Of a stretch of DNA of 64,000 nucleotides, positions 8,782-17,683 are shown one piece after another (positions within the stretch are counted from its first letter, which is position 1; every line of letters begins with the position of its first letter). The notes under the pieces are model-generated. The model did no database searches. It saw only the letters and a list, made by a program, of their open reading frames with translations, and was not told the origin of the DNA. The translations under genes were made by a program, and so were the position numbers. This DNA is from Phyllobacteriaceae bacterium (lineage in GTDB: Bacteria; Pseudomonadota; Alphaproteobacteria; Rhizobiales; Rhizobiaceae). The stretch covers positions 450,003 through 514,002 of the forward strand of contig JADJTR010000004.1 in assembly GCA_016711085.1 (NCBI GenBank). The letters are read 5' to 3'.

Positions 8782-9815
8782 GCGACCCCAACGCGCTCGA
8801 TGCGTCGGCGCTGTCGCCATGGCTCGATACCCATGTGCCGGGCTTTTCCGGGCTGCGCGCAATTGTCAAGTTTCCGACCGGCCAGTCCAACCCGACCTAT
8901 GCGCTCGACGCGGAAAGCGGCCGTTACGTGTTGCGCGCCAAGCCGTCCGGCGCGCTGCTCAAATCGGCCCATCAGGTCGACCGTGAATTCCGGGTCATGA
9001 AGGCGCTCGCCGGGACGGCTGTGCCTGTTCCGGAAGCGCTGGCGCTTTGCCCTGACGAGGGCTCGCCCATTGGCCGCATGTTCTACATCATGCGTCATGT
9101 CGATGGCCGCATTTTCTGGGATCCGGCCTTGACGGAAGCCCGATCGAACGGGGAACGCGGCGCCATTTACGACGCCATGAACCTTACGCTCGCCGCTCTC
9201 CACGACGTCGACATCGACGCCGCCGGCCTCGCCGATTTCGGCAGACCGGGCTCCTATTTCGAACGCCAGCTGACGCGTTGGACCAGCCAGTACCGGGCGT
9301 CGGAAGTCGAGCCGAACGCCGACATGAACGCGCTCATCTCTTGGCTGGAGAGCAATTTGCCGGCCGACGATGGCCGGGTCAGCCTCGTCCATGGCGATTT
9401 CCGCCTCGACAACATGATTTTCGCGCCCGCTGCGCCGCGCGTCGTCGCCGTGCTCGATTGGGAACTCTCGACGCTCGGCCATCCCTTCGCCGATCTCGCC
9501 TACCAATGCATGCAATGGCGGTTGCCGCATGATTCCGGTTTTCGCGGCCTTGGCGGCGTCGATCGCGCCAGCCTTGGCCTGCCGACGGAAGAGGACTACG
9601 TCGCCGCCTATTGCGCCCGGCGCGGCCTTGCCGGCATCGACAACTGGCCGTTCTATCTGGCGTTTTCGTTCTTCCGCCTCGCCGCCATTCTGCAGGGCGT
9701 CTTCAAACGGGCGCTCGACGGCAACGCCTCCAATCCGGACAAGGCGAAAGCCTATGGCCGCGCCGTGCCGTTGATCGCCGCCGCCGCGATGGCTACGGCG
9801 CAAGGAAAGGCCTGA
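8778..9815 (+). CDS. Phosphotransferase family protein (APH fold, ACAD11 N-domain type)
   Basis: Aminoglycoside-phosphotransferase/choline-kinase fold. Motifs are the nucleotide loop KFPTGQSNPTYAL, Brenner motif LVHGDFRLDNMIF and metal site AVLDWELSTLGHPFADLAY. Start GTG 8778 overlaps the MaoC stop. Eukaryotic ACAD10/11 fuse this kinase domain to an acyl-CoA dehydrogenase and are known to phosphorylate 4-hydroxyacyl-CoAs; here the two halves are separate genes in one divergent locus. By analogy it may phosphorylate a hydroxyacyl-CoA, which would make the locus a hydroxy-acid degradation pathway (inference). Confidence 0.85.
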   Translation: MSDPNALDASALSPWLDTHVPGFSGLRAIVKFPTGQSNPTYALDAESGRYVLRAKPSGALLKSAHQVDREFRVMKALAGTAVPVPEALALCPDEGSPIGRMFYIMRHVDGRIFWDPALTEARSNGERGAIYDAMNLTLAALHDVDIDAAGLADFGRPGSYFERQLTRWTSQYRASEVEPNADMNALISWLESNLPADDGRVSLVHGDFRLDNMIFAPAAPRVVAVLDWELSTLGHPFADLAYQCMQWRLPHDSGFRGLGGVDRASLGLPTEEDYVAAYCARRGLAGIDNWPFYLAFSFFRLAAILQGVFKRALDGNASNPDKAKAYGRAVPLIAAAAMATAQGKA

Positions 9816-9818
9816 ACC

Positions 9819-10595
9819 ATGCAACGCTTCGCCGGCCTGACCGTGCTCATCACCGGAGCGACCGGCGGCTTCGGCCGCCGCGCCGCCGAACGCTTTGCCG
9901 AAGAGGGAGCCAATCTCGTCCTCTCCGACCTCGACGACGCCCGTCTCAAGACGTTCGCCGAAGCCTTGCCCGCGCAAACCGCGACGCTTTCGGGCGATGT
10001 GTCCGACGAACGCCTGCACAAGGAATTGGTGAAATTGGCGGTGAGCCGCTTCGGACGCCTCGATGTCGCCGTCAACAATGCCGGCGTGGCCCAGACTTAC
10101 GTCAAGCTGCATCAGGTGCCGGTGGCCGAGGCGCGCCGCATCATCGACATCGATCTGGTCGGCGTCTTCCTCGCCATGAAATACCAGCTTCACCAGATGG
10201 AAAAACAGCATGCCGCCGACGCGCGCCGCGCCGCCATCGTCAATTTGTCGTCCATTGCCGGGACGGCGGGGGCGTCGAACCTATCGGTTTATTCGGCCGC
10301 CAAACACGGCGTCATCGGGCTGACGCGTTCGGCGGCGCTCGAATACGCCACCAAGGGCGTGCGCGTGAATGCGGTCTGCCCGTCGTTTGCCCGCACCGAC
10401 ATGGCGATGGACTTCCTCAAAATGAGTCCCGACGGGCCGGAAGCGGCCGAGGCGAAACTGGTGCGCGGCGTGCCGATGAAGCGCCTCGCCGATGTCGACG
10501 AAGTGATCGAGGCGATCCTGTTCGCCGCCGATCCGAGGAATTCCTTCATGACCGGGCAGGCGTTGGGCGTCGACGGGGGAATCGGGGCGATGTGA
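9819..10595 (+). CDS. SDR-family oxidoreductase (FabG-like)
   Basis: Complete 258-residue short-chain dehydrogenase: GATGGFGRRAAERF cofactor loop, NNAGVAQT, catalytic Ser in VNLSSIAGTAG, and YSAAKHGVIGLTR (Tyr-Lys). The C-terminus is the usual GQALGVDGGIG. It follows the phosphotransferase gene by four bases and ends the plus-strand arm, facing soxG. It probably oxidises a hydroxyacyl intermediate; closest in type to 3-oxoacyl reductases. Confidence 0.88.
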   Translation: MQRFAGLTVLITGATGGFGRRAAERFAEEGANLVLSDLDDARLKTFAEALPAQTATLSGDVSDERLHKELVKLAVSRFGRLDVAVNNAGVAQTYVKLHQVPVAEARRIIDIDLVGVFLAMKYQLHQMEKQHAADARRAAIVNLSSIAGTAGASNLSVYSAAKHGVIGLTRSAALEYATKGVRVNAVCPSFARTDMAMDFLKMSPDGPEAAEAKLVRGVPMKRLADVDEVIEAILFAADPRNSFMTGQALGVDGGIGAM

Positions 10596-10620
10596 GGGCG
10601 GCTTTGCTGCCGCGACCTCT

Positions 10621-11163
10621 TCACGCCCCCGCGTCGAGCGCCGCTTCCTCGAGAAAATCCATCACATAGATCGAGAACGACCGCCAGCATTCGGCCCGGA
10701 AGGCTTGCGGCCCGGTGCGCCAAAGCACGATCTCGCTCTTGCCGAGGATGGTGCGCGAGGCCGCGCCGACCGGAAATGCCTTCAGCGACAGATTCTGCGG
10801 GCAGCCGGCCGAAAGGCACGCCTCCGCGCCCGGCCCTTCAACCCTGATGCCGACATTGCGATGCGAGATGTCGACGGCGGAATGCAGCGCCTTCTCGCCC
10901 GAAAGATCGTCGAGCGGATCGTTCGCCTCGTCGAGCAGATACCATTCGTCGGGGCCTAGCCACAGCGCGGCGCGGCTCTTGGCCTCGGCCGAGGTTTTCG
11001 GCCTTTCCGGCAGCGTGAGTCCCAACGCCTTCGACAGCCCGGCAACCGCGTCGGGCCGCGCCCGCAGGCTGACGCGCCAGGCCGGGCCGGTCGGCATGAC
11101 GGTGACGACGCTTTCGGACGCGGAGCGCCCGGCAAGAGCGAAGTGGCGCTGAGCATCAGCCAT
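10621..11163 (-). CDS. soxG: Sarcosine oxidase, gamma subunit
   Basis: The 180-residue protein matches SoxG of heterotetrameric sarcosine oxidase: ALWLGPDEWYLL, DISHRNVGIRVEGPGAEACLSAGCPQ (split by normal family variation) and the C-terminal FRAECWRSFSIYVMDFLEEA. SoxG is the small GcvT-like structural subunit of a cytosolic enzyme that demethylates sarcosine to glycine, passing the C1 unit to tetrahydrofolate. The start overlaps the soxA stop. Last gene of soxBDAG. Confidence 0.92.
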   Translation of the reverse strand: MADAQRHFALAGRSASESVVTVMPTGPAWRVSLRARPDAVAGLSKALGLTLPERPKTSAEAKSRAALWLGPDEWYLLDEANDPLDDLSGEKALHSAVDISHRNVGIRVEGPGAEACLSAGCPQNLSLKAFPVGAASRTILGKSEIVLWRTGPQAFRAECWRSFSIYVMDFLEEAALDAGA

Positions 11164-14139
11164 TGAGGCGATCTCCCTTCTCGTCGAAGAACACCGGCTT
11201 CACCACAGTCGCTTCAACCATTCCGTTCGGCATCGGCAGGTGCAGCGTTTCGCCCATGCGGGCGCGGCCATTTTCGACCAGCGCCAAGGCGATTGCACGA
11301 CCGCAATTTTCCGACCAGTAGGATGAGGTGACGTGGCCGATCATTTTCATCGGAATGGTCTGGTTGGGAAAAGCGACGACCTGCGCGCCTTCCTCCAGCG
11401 CCATTTTCGCATCCTTCGTCAGCAGACCGACCAGCTGTTTGCGGCCGGGCTTGACGAGGTCCGGCCGTTTCATGCCGCGAATGCCGACGAAATCGGTCTT
11501 GTTTTTGCCCACGGCCCAGGCGAGGCCGGCATCGTCCGGCGTCACCGTGCCGTCGGTGTCCTGGCCGACGATGATGTAGCCCTTCTCGGCGCGCAGCACG
11601 TGCATCGCCTCGGTGCCGTAAGCGCAGGCGCCGTGCTTTTCGCCTTCCGCCCACAGCGCTTCCCACACGGCGAGGCCGTAATCAGCCGGCACGTTGATCT
11701 CGTAGCCGATTTCGCCGGTGAAGCTCATGGTGAAGAGGCGCGCCTTCACCCCGGCGACGGTGCATTCGCGTACGCTCATATGCGGCAGATTGGCCGGATC
11801 GAGATCGATGCCCTCGACGAAGGGGGCGACGATGGCGCGCGCCTTGGGACCCTGGATGGCGATGACGGCGTATTGCTCGGTGATCGAGGTCAGCCAGACG
11901 TTCAGATGCGGGAACTCGGTCTGGAGGTAGTCCTCCATCATGTTCATCACCCGTGGCGCCCCGCCGGTCGTCGTGGTGACATGGAAACGGTCCTCGGCGA
12001 GGCGGGCGACGACGCCGTCGTCATAGATGAAACCGTCCTCGCGGCACATGATGCCGTAACGGGTGCGGCCGACACCGAGCTTGGCCATCGGATTGGTGTA
12101 CATCAGGTCGAGGAATTGGCCGGCGTCCGGGCCGACGACCTCGATCTTGCCGAGCGTCGAGGCGTCGAAGAAGCCGGCGGTATCGCGCACCGTCCTGCAT
12201 TCGCGGTTGACCGCGGCGTGCATGTCCTCGCCGGCGCGCGGGAAATACCAGGCCCGCTTCCACTGGCCGACATCCTCGAAAGCCGCGCCGCGCGCCTCCT
12301 CCCAGCCATGCATGGGCGTCTTGCGCGTCGGATCGAACAGCCGGCCCTTGGAATGGCCGGCAATCGCCCCGAAGGTGACCGGCGTATAGGGCTGGCGGAA
12401 TGTCGTCAGCCCCACCTGCGGCGGCTGTTTGCCGAGCGCGTCGGCGGCGATTCTCAGCCCGTGCAGATTGGAGATCTTGCCCTGGTCCGACGCCATGCCG
12501 TTGGTGGTAAAGCGCTTGATGTGCTCGATCGAATGCATGCCCTCGCGCACCGCCTGACGGATGTCCTTGGCGGTCACGTCGTTCTGGTAGTCGATGAAAG
12601 CCTTGACCGAAGCCTCAGGTCCGGCGCCCGGTGCGGCGCCGGTGACGCCGCCGGCGCAATGCTCGGCCGACTGCGCCGAGGGCGCGGCCGTTTTCGTCGG
12701 CTTGAAGCCGGCTGATTGCGCCGCCTCGACACCGGCCGCCCAGCCCTCCGCCACCGCCGCGTCGAGCGTCGTCGCGCCATTGCCGCCGCCGGCGATCGCG
12801 CAATCCTGCGCGCCCGCGCCGGGAAGGAAATCGCCGGTCGCCTCGTCGAAGCGCACCTTGCCGCGCGATTGCGAGAACAAATGCAGCGAGGGCGTCCAGC
12901 CGCCCGACATGATCAGCGCGTCGACGGCAATCGTCCGGCTCGCGCCGCCGGCGACCGGAGCGACCGTCATCGTCTTGATGCGCAGGCGACCGGCGGTCGA
13001 CATCACCGCATGGCCGGGCAGGATCTCGATGCCGGCCTCGCGCGCCTCCTGGACAATTTTCTCGCAGGGCCGTTCGCGCAGATCGACGATCGCCGCCACG
13101 TCGACGCCGGCCTTTTTCAGGTCCAGCGCCGCCCGATAGGCGCTGTCGCAGGCCGCATAGACGCCGATGGTCTTTCCGACCGCGACGCCGTGCCGGTTGA
13201 GATAATGCCGCGCCGCGCCGGCGAGCATCACACCCGGCCGGTCGTTGCCGTCGAACACGAGAATGCGCTCGATGGCGCCCTGCGCCAGCACGACCGCTTG
13301 GCGCGGACCTGCCACAGGCGTTCGCGCGGCGATTTCCTGTCCGGCGTCGCGACATGGTCGGTGACGCGTTCGGCGATCGACACCATGTTCTGCGCGTAGT
13401 AGCCGAAGGCGGTGGCGCGCGTCAGCACGCGGACATTGGCCATGGCGCGCAATTGCGCCTCAGCCTCGCCCGCCCATGCAGCGCCGACCTGGCCGTCGAT
13501 GGTCGCGCCGCTTTCCGAGAGCAGCGACCCGCCGGCTTCGGCCCGCTCGTCGCAGACGATCACCTCGGCGCCAGTCGCCGCCGCCGCGAGCGCCGCGGCG
13601 AGCCCTGCCGGCCCCATGCCGACGACCAGCACATCGCAATGGGCGAAGCGCGAGGAATAGCGGTCCGGATCGGCTTGCTTCGGCGCAACGCCGAGACCTG
13701 CCGCGTACCGGATGACCGGCTCGTAGAGATGCTTCCACGCCGCCGCCGGCCACATGAAGGTCTTGTAGTAGAAGCCGGCCGAAAAGAACGGCGCCATCCA
13801 GTCGTTGACTTCGCCTATGTCGAGCCTGAGCGATGGCCAGCGGTTCTGCGAATTGGCGATCAGCCCGCCGCGCAATTCCTGCATCGGCGCGCGCACATTC
13901 GGCTCGAAACGGCCGTCGCCGCGCGAAATGCCCATCAAGGCGTTCGGTTCCTCCGGCCCGGCGGCGAGAATGCCGCGCGGGCGGTGGTATTTGTAGGAGC
14001 GACCAGTCAGGTGAACGCCGTTGGCGAGCAGTGCGGAGGCGAGCGAGTCGCCTTCGACGCCCGTGTAGGACTTGCCGTCGAAGCGGAAGTTGACCGGTTT
14101 CGCCCCTTCCGGGGTGCGGATGCGGAAGGGCTGGGTCAT
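11156..14139 (-). CDS. soxA: Sarcosine oxidase, alpha subunit (frameshifted)
   Basis: Large SoxA subunit, about 995 residues when the break is mended. Order: N-terminal ferredoxin-like domain (PVNFRFDGKSYTGVEGDSLA), FAD/NAD domain (VLVVGMGPAGLAAALAAA), pyridine-nucleotide region and C-terminal GcvT/aminomethyltransferase domain (TEAMHVLRAEKGYIIVGQDT, FSGEIGYEIN-like). The frame changes at about 13295-13310, after LWQVRA; QAVVLAQGAIERILVFDGND follows in the second frame. The first part starts at ATG 14139 and the second ends at 11156. Conservation on both sides indicates an indel error rather than a dead gene. Confidence 0.9.
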
Positions 14140-14166
14140 GGGTTCGTTGCTCCGCAGAAATCAATA

Positions 14167-14254
14167 CCCCCACCCCCGACCCCTCCCCTCAAGGGGGAGG
14201 GGGGAAGGGCGCGGGTCCCCCCTCCCCCTTGAGGGGAGGGGTCGGGGGTGGGGG
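14167..14254. repeat. Long perfect intergenic hairpin (REP-like palindrome)
   Basis: Two 38-bp arms (14167-14204 and 14217-14254) are perfect reverse complements around a 12-base loop. The arms are C/G rich, of the form CCCCCACCCCCGACCCCTCC. It sits between soxD and soxA inside the sox operon. Similar C/G-rich palindromes are scattered through many Hyphomicrobiales genomes, so it is probably a dispersed repeat. In mRNA it would form a very stable stem that could lower or differentially process soxAG message. Confidence 0.8.
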
Positions 14255-14272
14255 TCGTAACTTTGGACGCCA

Positions 14273-14563
14273 TCATTTCCCGCTCCCAACCACCGGTTTC
14301 TTTTCGCCGGCCTTGTAGGTGACGATGAACTTGTCGCTCACCGTGTCGCGCGCCGCGTTGAAGAAGCGGGCGCAGCCGTGGATGTGGCGCCAGCGCTCAT
14401 AGGCCACTCCCTTCGGGTTGGCGCGCAGGAAGAAGAAGGCCTCGAAATCGGCGTCGGTGACCGTCGACCAATCGGCCGGCCGCGCGATGTGGGCTTCGCC
14501 GGCATGGCGGAATTCTGTTTCCGGGCGCTCTTCCTCGCAATAGGGGCAGCGGATCAGCAGCAT
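14273..14563 (-). CDS. soxD: Sarcosine oxidase, delta subunit
   Basis: SoxD, 96 residues from ATG 14563 (MLLIRCPYCEEERPETEF), with GGAGA upstream. The CPYC pair plus later His/Cys (HIHGCARFFNAARDTVSD) are the expected zinc ligands of this small subunit. Upstream in-frame sequence belongs to the antisense of soxB and is excluded. It sits between soxB and soxA in the usual order. Confidence 0.92.
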   Translation of the reverse strand: MLLIRCPYCEEERPETEFRHAGEAHIARPADWSTVTDADFEAFFFLRANPKGVAYERWRHIHGCARFFNAARDTVSDKFIVTYKAGEKKPVVGSGK

Positions 14564-14574
14564 CGCGGGTCTCC

Positions 14575-15828
14575 TCAATGCGCCACGGCGGCCGCGGCCG
14601 CCTCGTCGATCAGCCGGCCGGTGCGGAAGCGCTCCAGCGTGAACGGCGCGGCGATCGGGTGCGGTTCGTCGCGGGCGATGGTGTGGGCGAAGACATGGCC
14701 GGAGCCGGGCGTCGCCTTGAAGCCGCCGGTGCCCCAGCCGCAATTGACGAAAAGGCCCTTGACCGGCGTCTTGGCCAGGATCGGCGAACGGTCGGGCGTC
14801 ACGTCGACGATGCCACCCCACGAGCGCAGCATCTTCATGCGGGAAAACATCGGGAACATTTCGACGATGGCGTCGAGCGTGTGCTGCAAAATGTGCAGGC
14901 CGCCGGTCTGCGAATAGGACGTGTACTGGTCGGTGCCGGCGCCGATGACCAGTTCGCCCTTGTCGGACTGCGAGATGTAGGCGTGCACCGTGTTCGACAT
15001 CACGACGCAGGGCACGACCGGTTTCACCGGCTCGGAGACCAACGCCTGCAACGGATAGCTCTCCAGCGGCATGCGCACGCCGGCCATGTCCATCACCACG
15101 GTCGAATGTCCGGCGGCGACGACGCCGACCTTGCTTGCGCCGATGAAGCCGCGCGAGGTTTCCACGCCCTCGACCGCGCCATTCATGCCGCGGCGGATGC
15201 CGGTCACCTCGGTGTTCTGCAGGATGTGGACGCCGCGCGCCGCCGCGCCGCGCGCATAGCCCCAGGCGACTGCGTCGTAGCGGGCGGTTCCGCCGCGCCG
15301 TTGCAGCGCCGCGCCAATGACCGGGTAGCGCGACGCTGGCGAAATGTTGAGCGGCGGGCAGAAAGCCTTGGCCTCACCCGCCGTCAGCCATTCATTGTCG
15401 ATGCCGTTCAACCGATTGGCGTGGATATGGCGCTTGAACACCTGCGCGTCGTGGATGTTGTGGGCCAGCATCATGACGCCGCGCGGCGAATACATGACAT
15501 TGTAGTTGAGCTCGCGCGACAGGCCTTCCCACAGTTTCACCGCATGGTCGTAGATACCGGCGCTCTCGTCATAGAGATAGTTGGAGCGCACGATGGTGGT
15601 GTTGCGTCCGGTGTTGCCGCCGCCGAGCCAGCCCTTCTCGATCACCGCCACATTGGTGACGCCATGTTCGGCGGCGAGGTAATAGGCGGTCGCCAGTCCG
15701 TGCCCGCCGGCCCCGACGATAATCACGTCATAGGCCGGCTGCGGCTCGGGATTGGTCCATTGCTGCGGCCAGCCGGTGTGATGGCGCAGCGCCTCGCGGG
15801 CGATGGCGAAGACCGAATATTTGCGCAT
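14575..15828 (-). CDS. soxB: Sarcosine oxidase, beta subunit
   Basis: Flavoprotein subunit of about 417 residues with an N-terminal dinucleotide fold (VIIVGAGGHGLATAYYLA), the GNTGRNTTIVRSNYL substrate-domain segment and the C-terminal FVNCGWGTGGFKATPGSG. Start MRKYSVF at 15828; an ATG three codons upstream is also possible. The FMN-anchoring region reads GGTARYDAVAWGYARG. Characterised SoxB enzymes carry covalent FMN on a His in the corresponding segment, but here the codon at 15277-15279 is TAC (Tyr). Everything else looks functional. First gene of the operon. Confidence 0.92.
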   Translation of the reverse strand: MRKYSVFAIAREALRHHTGWPQQWTNPEPQPAYDVIIVGAGGHGLATAYYLAAEHGVTNVAVIEKGWLGGGNTGRNTTIVRSNYLYDESAGIYDHAVKLWEGLSRELNYNVMYSPRGVMMLAHNIHDAQVFKRHIHANRLNGIDNEWLTAGEAKAFCPPLNISPASRYPVIGAALQRRGGTARYDAVAWGYARGAAARGVHILQNTEVTGIRRGMNGAVEGVETSRGFIGASKVGVVAAGHSTVVMDMAGVRMPLESYPLQALVSEPVKPVVPCVVMSNTVHAYISQSDKGELVIGAGTDQYTSYSQTGGLHILQHTLDAIVEMFPMFSRMKMLRSWGGIVDVTPDRSPILAKTPVKGLFVNCGWGTGGFKATPGSGHVFAHTIARDEPHPIAAPFTLERFRTGRLIDEAAAAAVAH

Positions 15829-16002
15829 GGGCGGCATGATCCTGTGGCCGGCGAAGCATCGCCTCGCCGCAAAATATCACTAGCGCGCCTTTCGCCAATC
15901 CCTTGCGCGTTTGCGACATGGACTGGCGGGAAGGGGGAACCGCGATCAAGCCCCGCGCCGCGCACCGGATCGCGAATCCTTTGTTTCGGATTTCTCTCCC
16001 CC

Positions 16003-16031
16003 TCGACAGGTGATCCTGATTCTGCTAGACG
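16003..16031 (+). promoter_or_regulatory. Putative sigma-70-type promoter of rpsU
   Basis: TCGACA (16003-16008) and TAGACG (16026-16031) are spaced by 17 bases, about 90 bp upstream of the rpsU start, in the gap after divergent soxB. The -10 is weak but GCTAGAC is common in alphaproteobacterial promoters. Prediction by eye only. Confidence 0.35.
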
Positions 16032-16117
16032 CCCGCGCAAGCCGCGCCGGGGCTCCGTCGTGACGCGGGTTTTTATTTCGCAATCAACCGGCCGATCAGC
16101 CAAGACAAGGATCAAAC

Positions 16118-16369
16118 GTGCAGGTACTCGTTCGCGACAACAACGTTGACCAGGCCCTTCGGGCGCTGAAAAAGAAGATGCAGCGCGAAGGCATTTTCCG
16201 CGAAATGAAGATGCGCGGACATTACGAAAAGCCCTCCGAGAAGCGCGCCCGCGAAAAGGCCGAGGCCGTTCGCCGCGCCCGCAAGCTGGCCCGCAAGCGC
16301 CTGCAGCGCGAAGGCCTGATCGCGGCGCCGGCCAAGCCGGTCAAGCCGGCGATGTCGGCGGCGCGCTGA
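16118..16369 (+). CDS. rpsU: 30S ribosomal protein S21
   Basis: 83 residues beginning MQVLVRDNNVDQALRALKKK, the diagnostic bS21 start, followed by the basic helical stretch KRAREKAEAVRRARKLARK. The Ala/Pro/Lys-rich tail is typical of alphaproteobacteria. It is a small-subunit component contacting the anti-Shine-Dalgarno region of 16S rRNA. Monocistronic in appearance. Confidence 0.97.
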   Translation: MQVLVRDNNVDQALRALKKKMQREGIFREMKMRGHYEKPSEKRAREKAEAVRRARKLARKRLQREGLIAAPAKPVKPAMSAAR

Positions 16370-16470
16370 TCCCGCCCAGATTTCGTCCCTTTCGGGCTTT
16401 ACGGGGGTGGCGCGATGCAAGTCGCGGCCGCCCTCTCGCTTTTGGGAACGGGCGCGAAGGGGATGACAAC

Positions 16471-17322
16471 ATGGCCTTGACGATGGCGACAGGCACTTCC
16501 GCGACGGCGCGCCGCACCGCGCTGGCGCTCGCCCTGTTTACCGCGCTGCCGCTCGCCGGCTGCGAAACCGCCACCGTCGGCGAAGTCGCCAGGATCGAGA
16601 ACGCCCAGGGCTCGCAGGAAAACATTGCCTCGCTTTCCGCCGTCATCGCCCGCAACCCGCGCGATCCCGACGCCTACAATGTCCGCGGCTCGGCCTACGG
16701 CAAGGCCGGGCAGTACCGCCAGGCGCTGGCCGATTTCGATCAGGCCATCGCGCTGAAGCCGGACTTTTTCCAGGCTTTCGCCAACCGCGCCCTGATCTGG
16801 CGCTACCTGGGCGACCAGGCCAAGTCGATGGCCGACTACAATCGCGCCATCCAGATCAACGGCTCCTACGACGCCGCCTATATCGGCCGTGGCAATCTGC
16901 TGCGCAAGGCCGGCCGCACCAAGGATGCCTTCAACGATTTCCAGAAGGCCATCCAGCTCGACACCACGGACCCGCGCGCTTTCCACAATCGCGGCCTGAT
17001 CTACCAAAGCCAGGGCCAGCACAATTACGCCATCGAGGATTTCTCCACCGCCATCTCGCTGCAGCCGGATGCGCCGGAACCGTACAATGGTCGCGGCCTG
17101 TCCTATGTGGCGCTCGGCGATGAGGAAAACGCCTTCACCGATTTCAACAACGCCATCAAGTTGAACGACCGCATCGCCGAAAGCTGGGCCAATCAGGCGC
17201 TGATCTATGAGCGGCGCGGCGAAAAGGACAAGGCGGCCAAATCCTACGCCCGCGCCGCCCAGCTCGACCCGCAATACGAGCCTGCCCGCGCCGGTCTGGC
17301 CCGCACCCGCAAGGGCGGATGA
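16471..17322 (+). CDS. TPR-repeat lipoprotein (NlpI-like)
   Basis: 283 residues. The N-terminal signal ends in a lipobox (LPLAGC), so it is probably lipidated and exported. Residues ~50-275 hold at least six tandem 34-residue tetratricopeptide repeats (for example NVRGSAYGKAGQYRQALADF, GRGNLLRKAGRTKDAFNDF). Rhizobial homologues are annotated NlpI-like and thought to scaffold envelope proteins; no specific partner is evident. The stop overlaps the ATG of the broken quinone reductase gene (ATGA). Confidence 0.88.
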   Translation: MALTMATGTSATARRTALALALFTALPLAGCETATVGEVARIENAQGSQENIASLSAVIARNPRDPDAYNVRGSAYGKAGQYRQALADFDQAIALKPDFFQAFANRALIWRYLGDQAKSMADYNRAIQINGSYDAAYIGRGNLLRKAGRTKDAFNDFQKAIQLDTTDPRAFHNRGLIYQSQGQHNYAIEDFSTAISLQPDAPEPYNGRGLSYVALGDEENAFTDFNNAIKLNDRIAESWANQALIYERRGEKDKAAKSYARAAQLDPQYEPARAGLARTRKGG

Positions 17323-17650
17323 GGCTTGCCTTGGCGAAGGCGCTTGTTGTCCTCGCCCATCCGCTTGAAAAAAGCCTGTGCGGCCATTTCGCCTTCGTCG
17401 CCCGCGATGCACTGATTGCCGCCGGTCACCAGACCGCTTTCCTTGATCTCGCCCGCGACGGGTTCGATCCGCGCCTGACGGCCGGGGAACGCGCCGCCTA
17501 TTATGCCCCGCCGCACGATTTTCCCGCCGTCGCCCGCGAAGCCACGCTGCTGGCCGAAGCGGAAATCCTCGTGCTGGTTTTCCCGACCTGGTGGTTTTCG
17601 CCGCCGACGCGTGACGGCGTTTGCCGAGAAAATCCGCGCTGCGCTGGGCT
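17319..17650 (+). pseudogene. NAD(P)H dehydrogenase (quinone)/flavodoxin-like, internally deleted and frameshifted
   Basis: The first ~90 residues match the flavodoxin-fold quinone reductase family (KALVVLAHPLEKSLCGHF, AEILVLVFPTWWFS). The family continues WWxxxPAxLKGWxDR for some 100 residues, which are absent. After PPT the reading frame shifts and a short C-terminal helix (TAFAEKIRAALG) reaches a TGA at 17648-17650. At ~110 codons it is far below the usual ~190. It is either a genuine remnant or an assembly collapse; mntH nearby shows a similar deletion. Confidence 0.65.
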
Positions 17651-17655
17651 GAAAC

Positions 17656-17679
17656 GAAAAGGCCCGCGGAAGCGGGCCT
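17656..17679. terminator. Bidirectional hairpin terminator
   Basis: AAAGGCCCGC, GGAA loop, GCGGGCCTTT: a perfect 10-bp stem with A/T ends on both sides, placed exactly between convergent genes (quinone reductase remnant on plus, pntB on minus). Confidence 0.8.
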
Positions 17680-17683
17680 TTCG

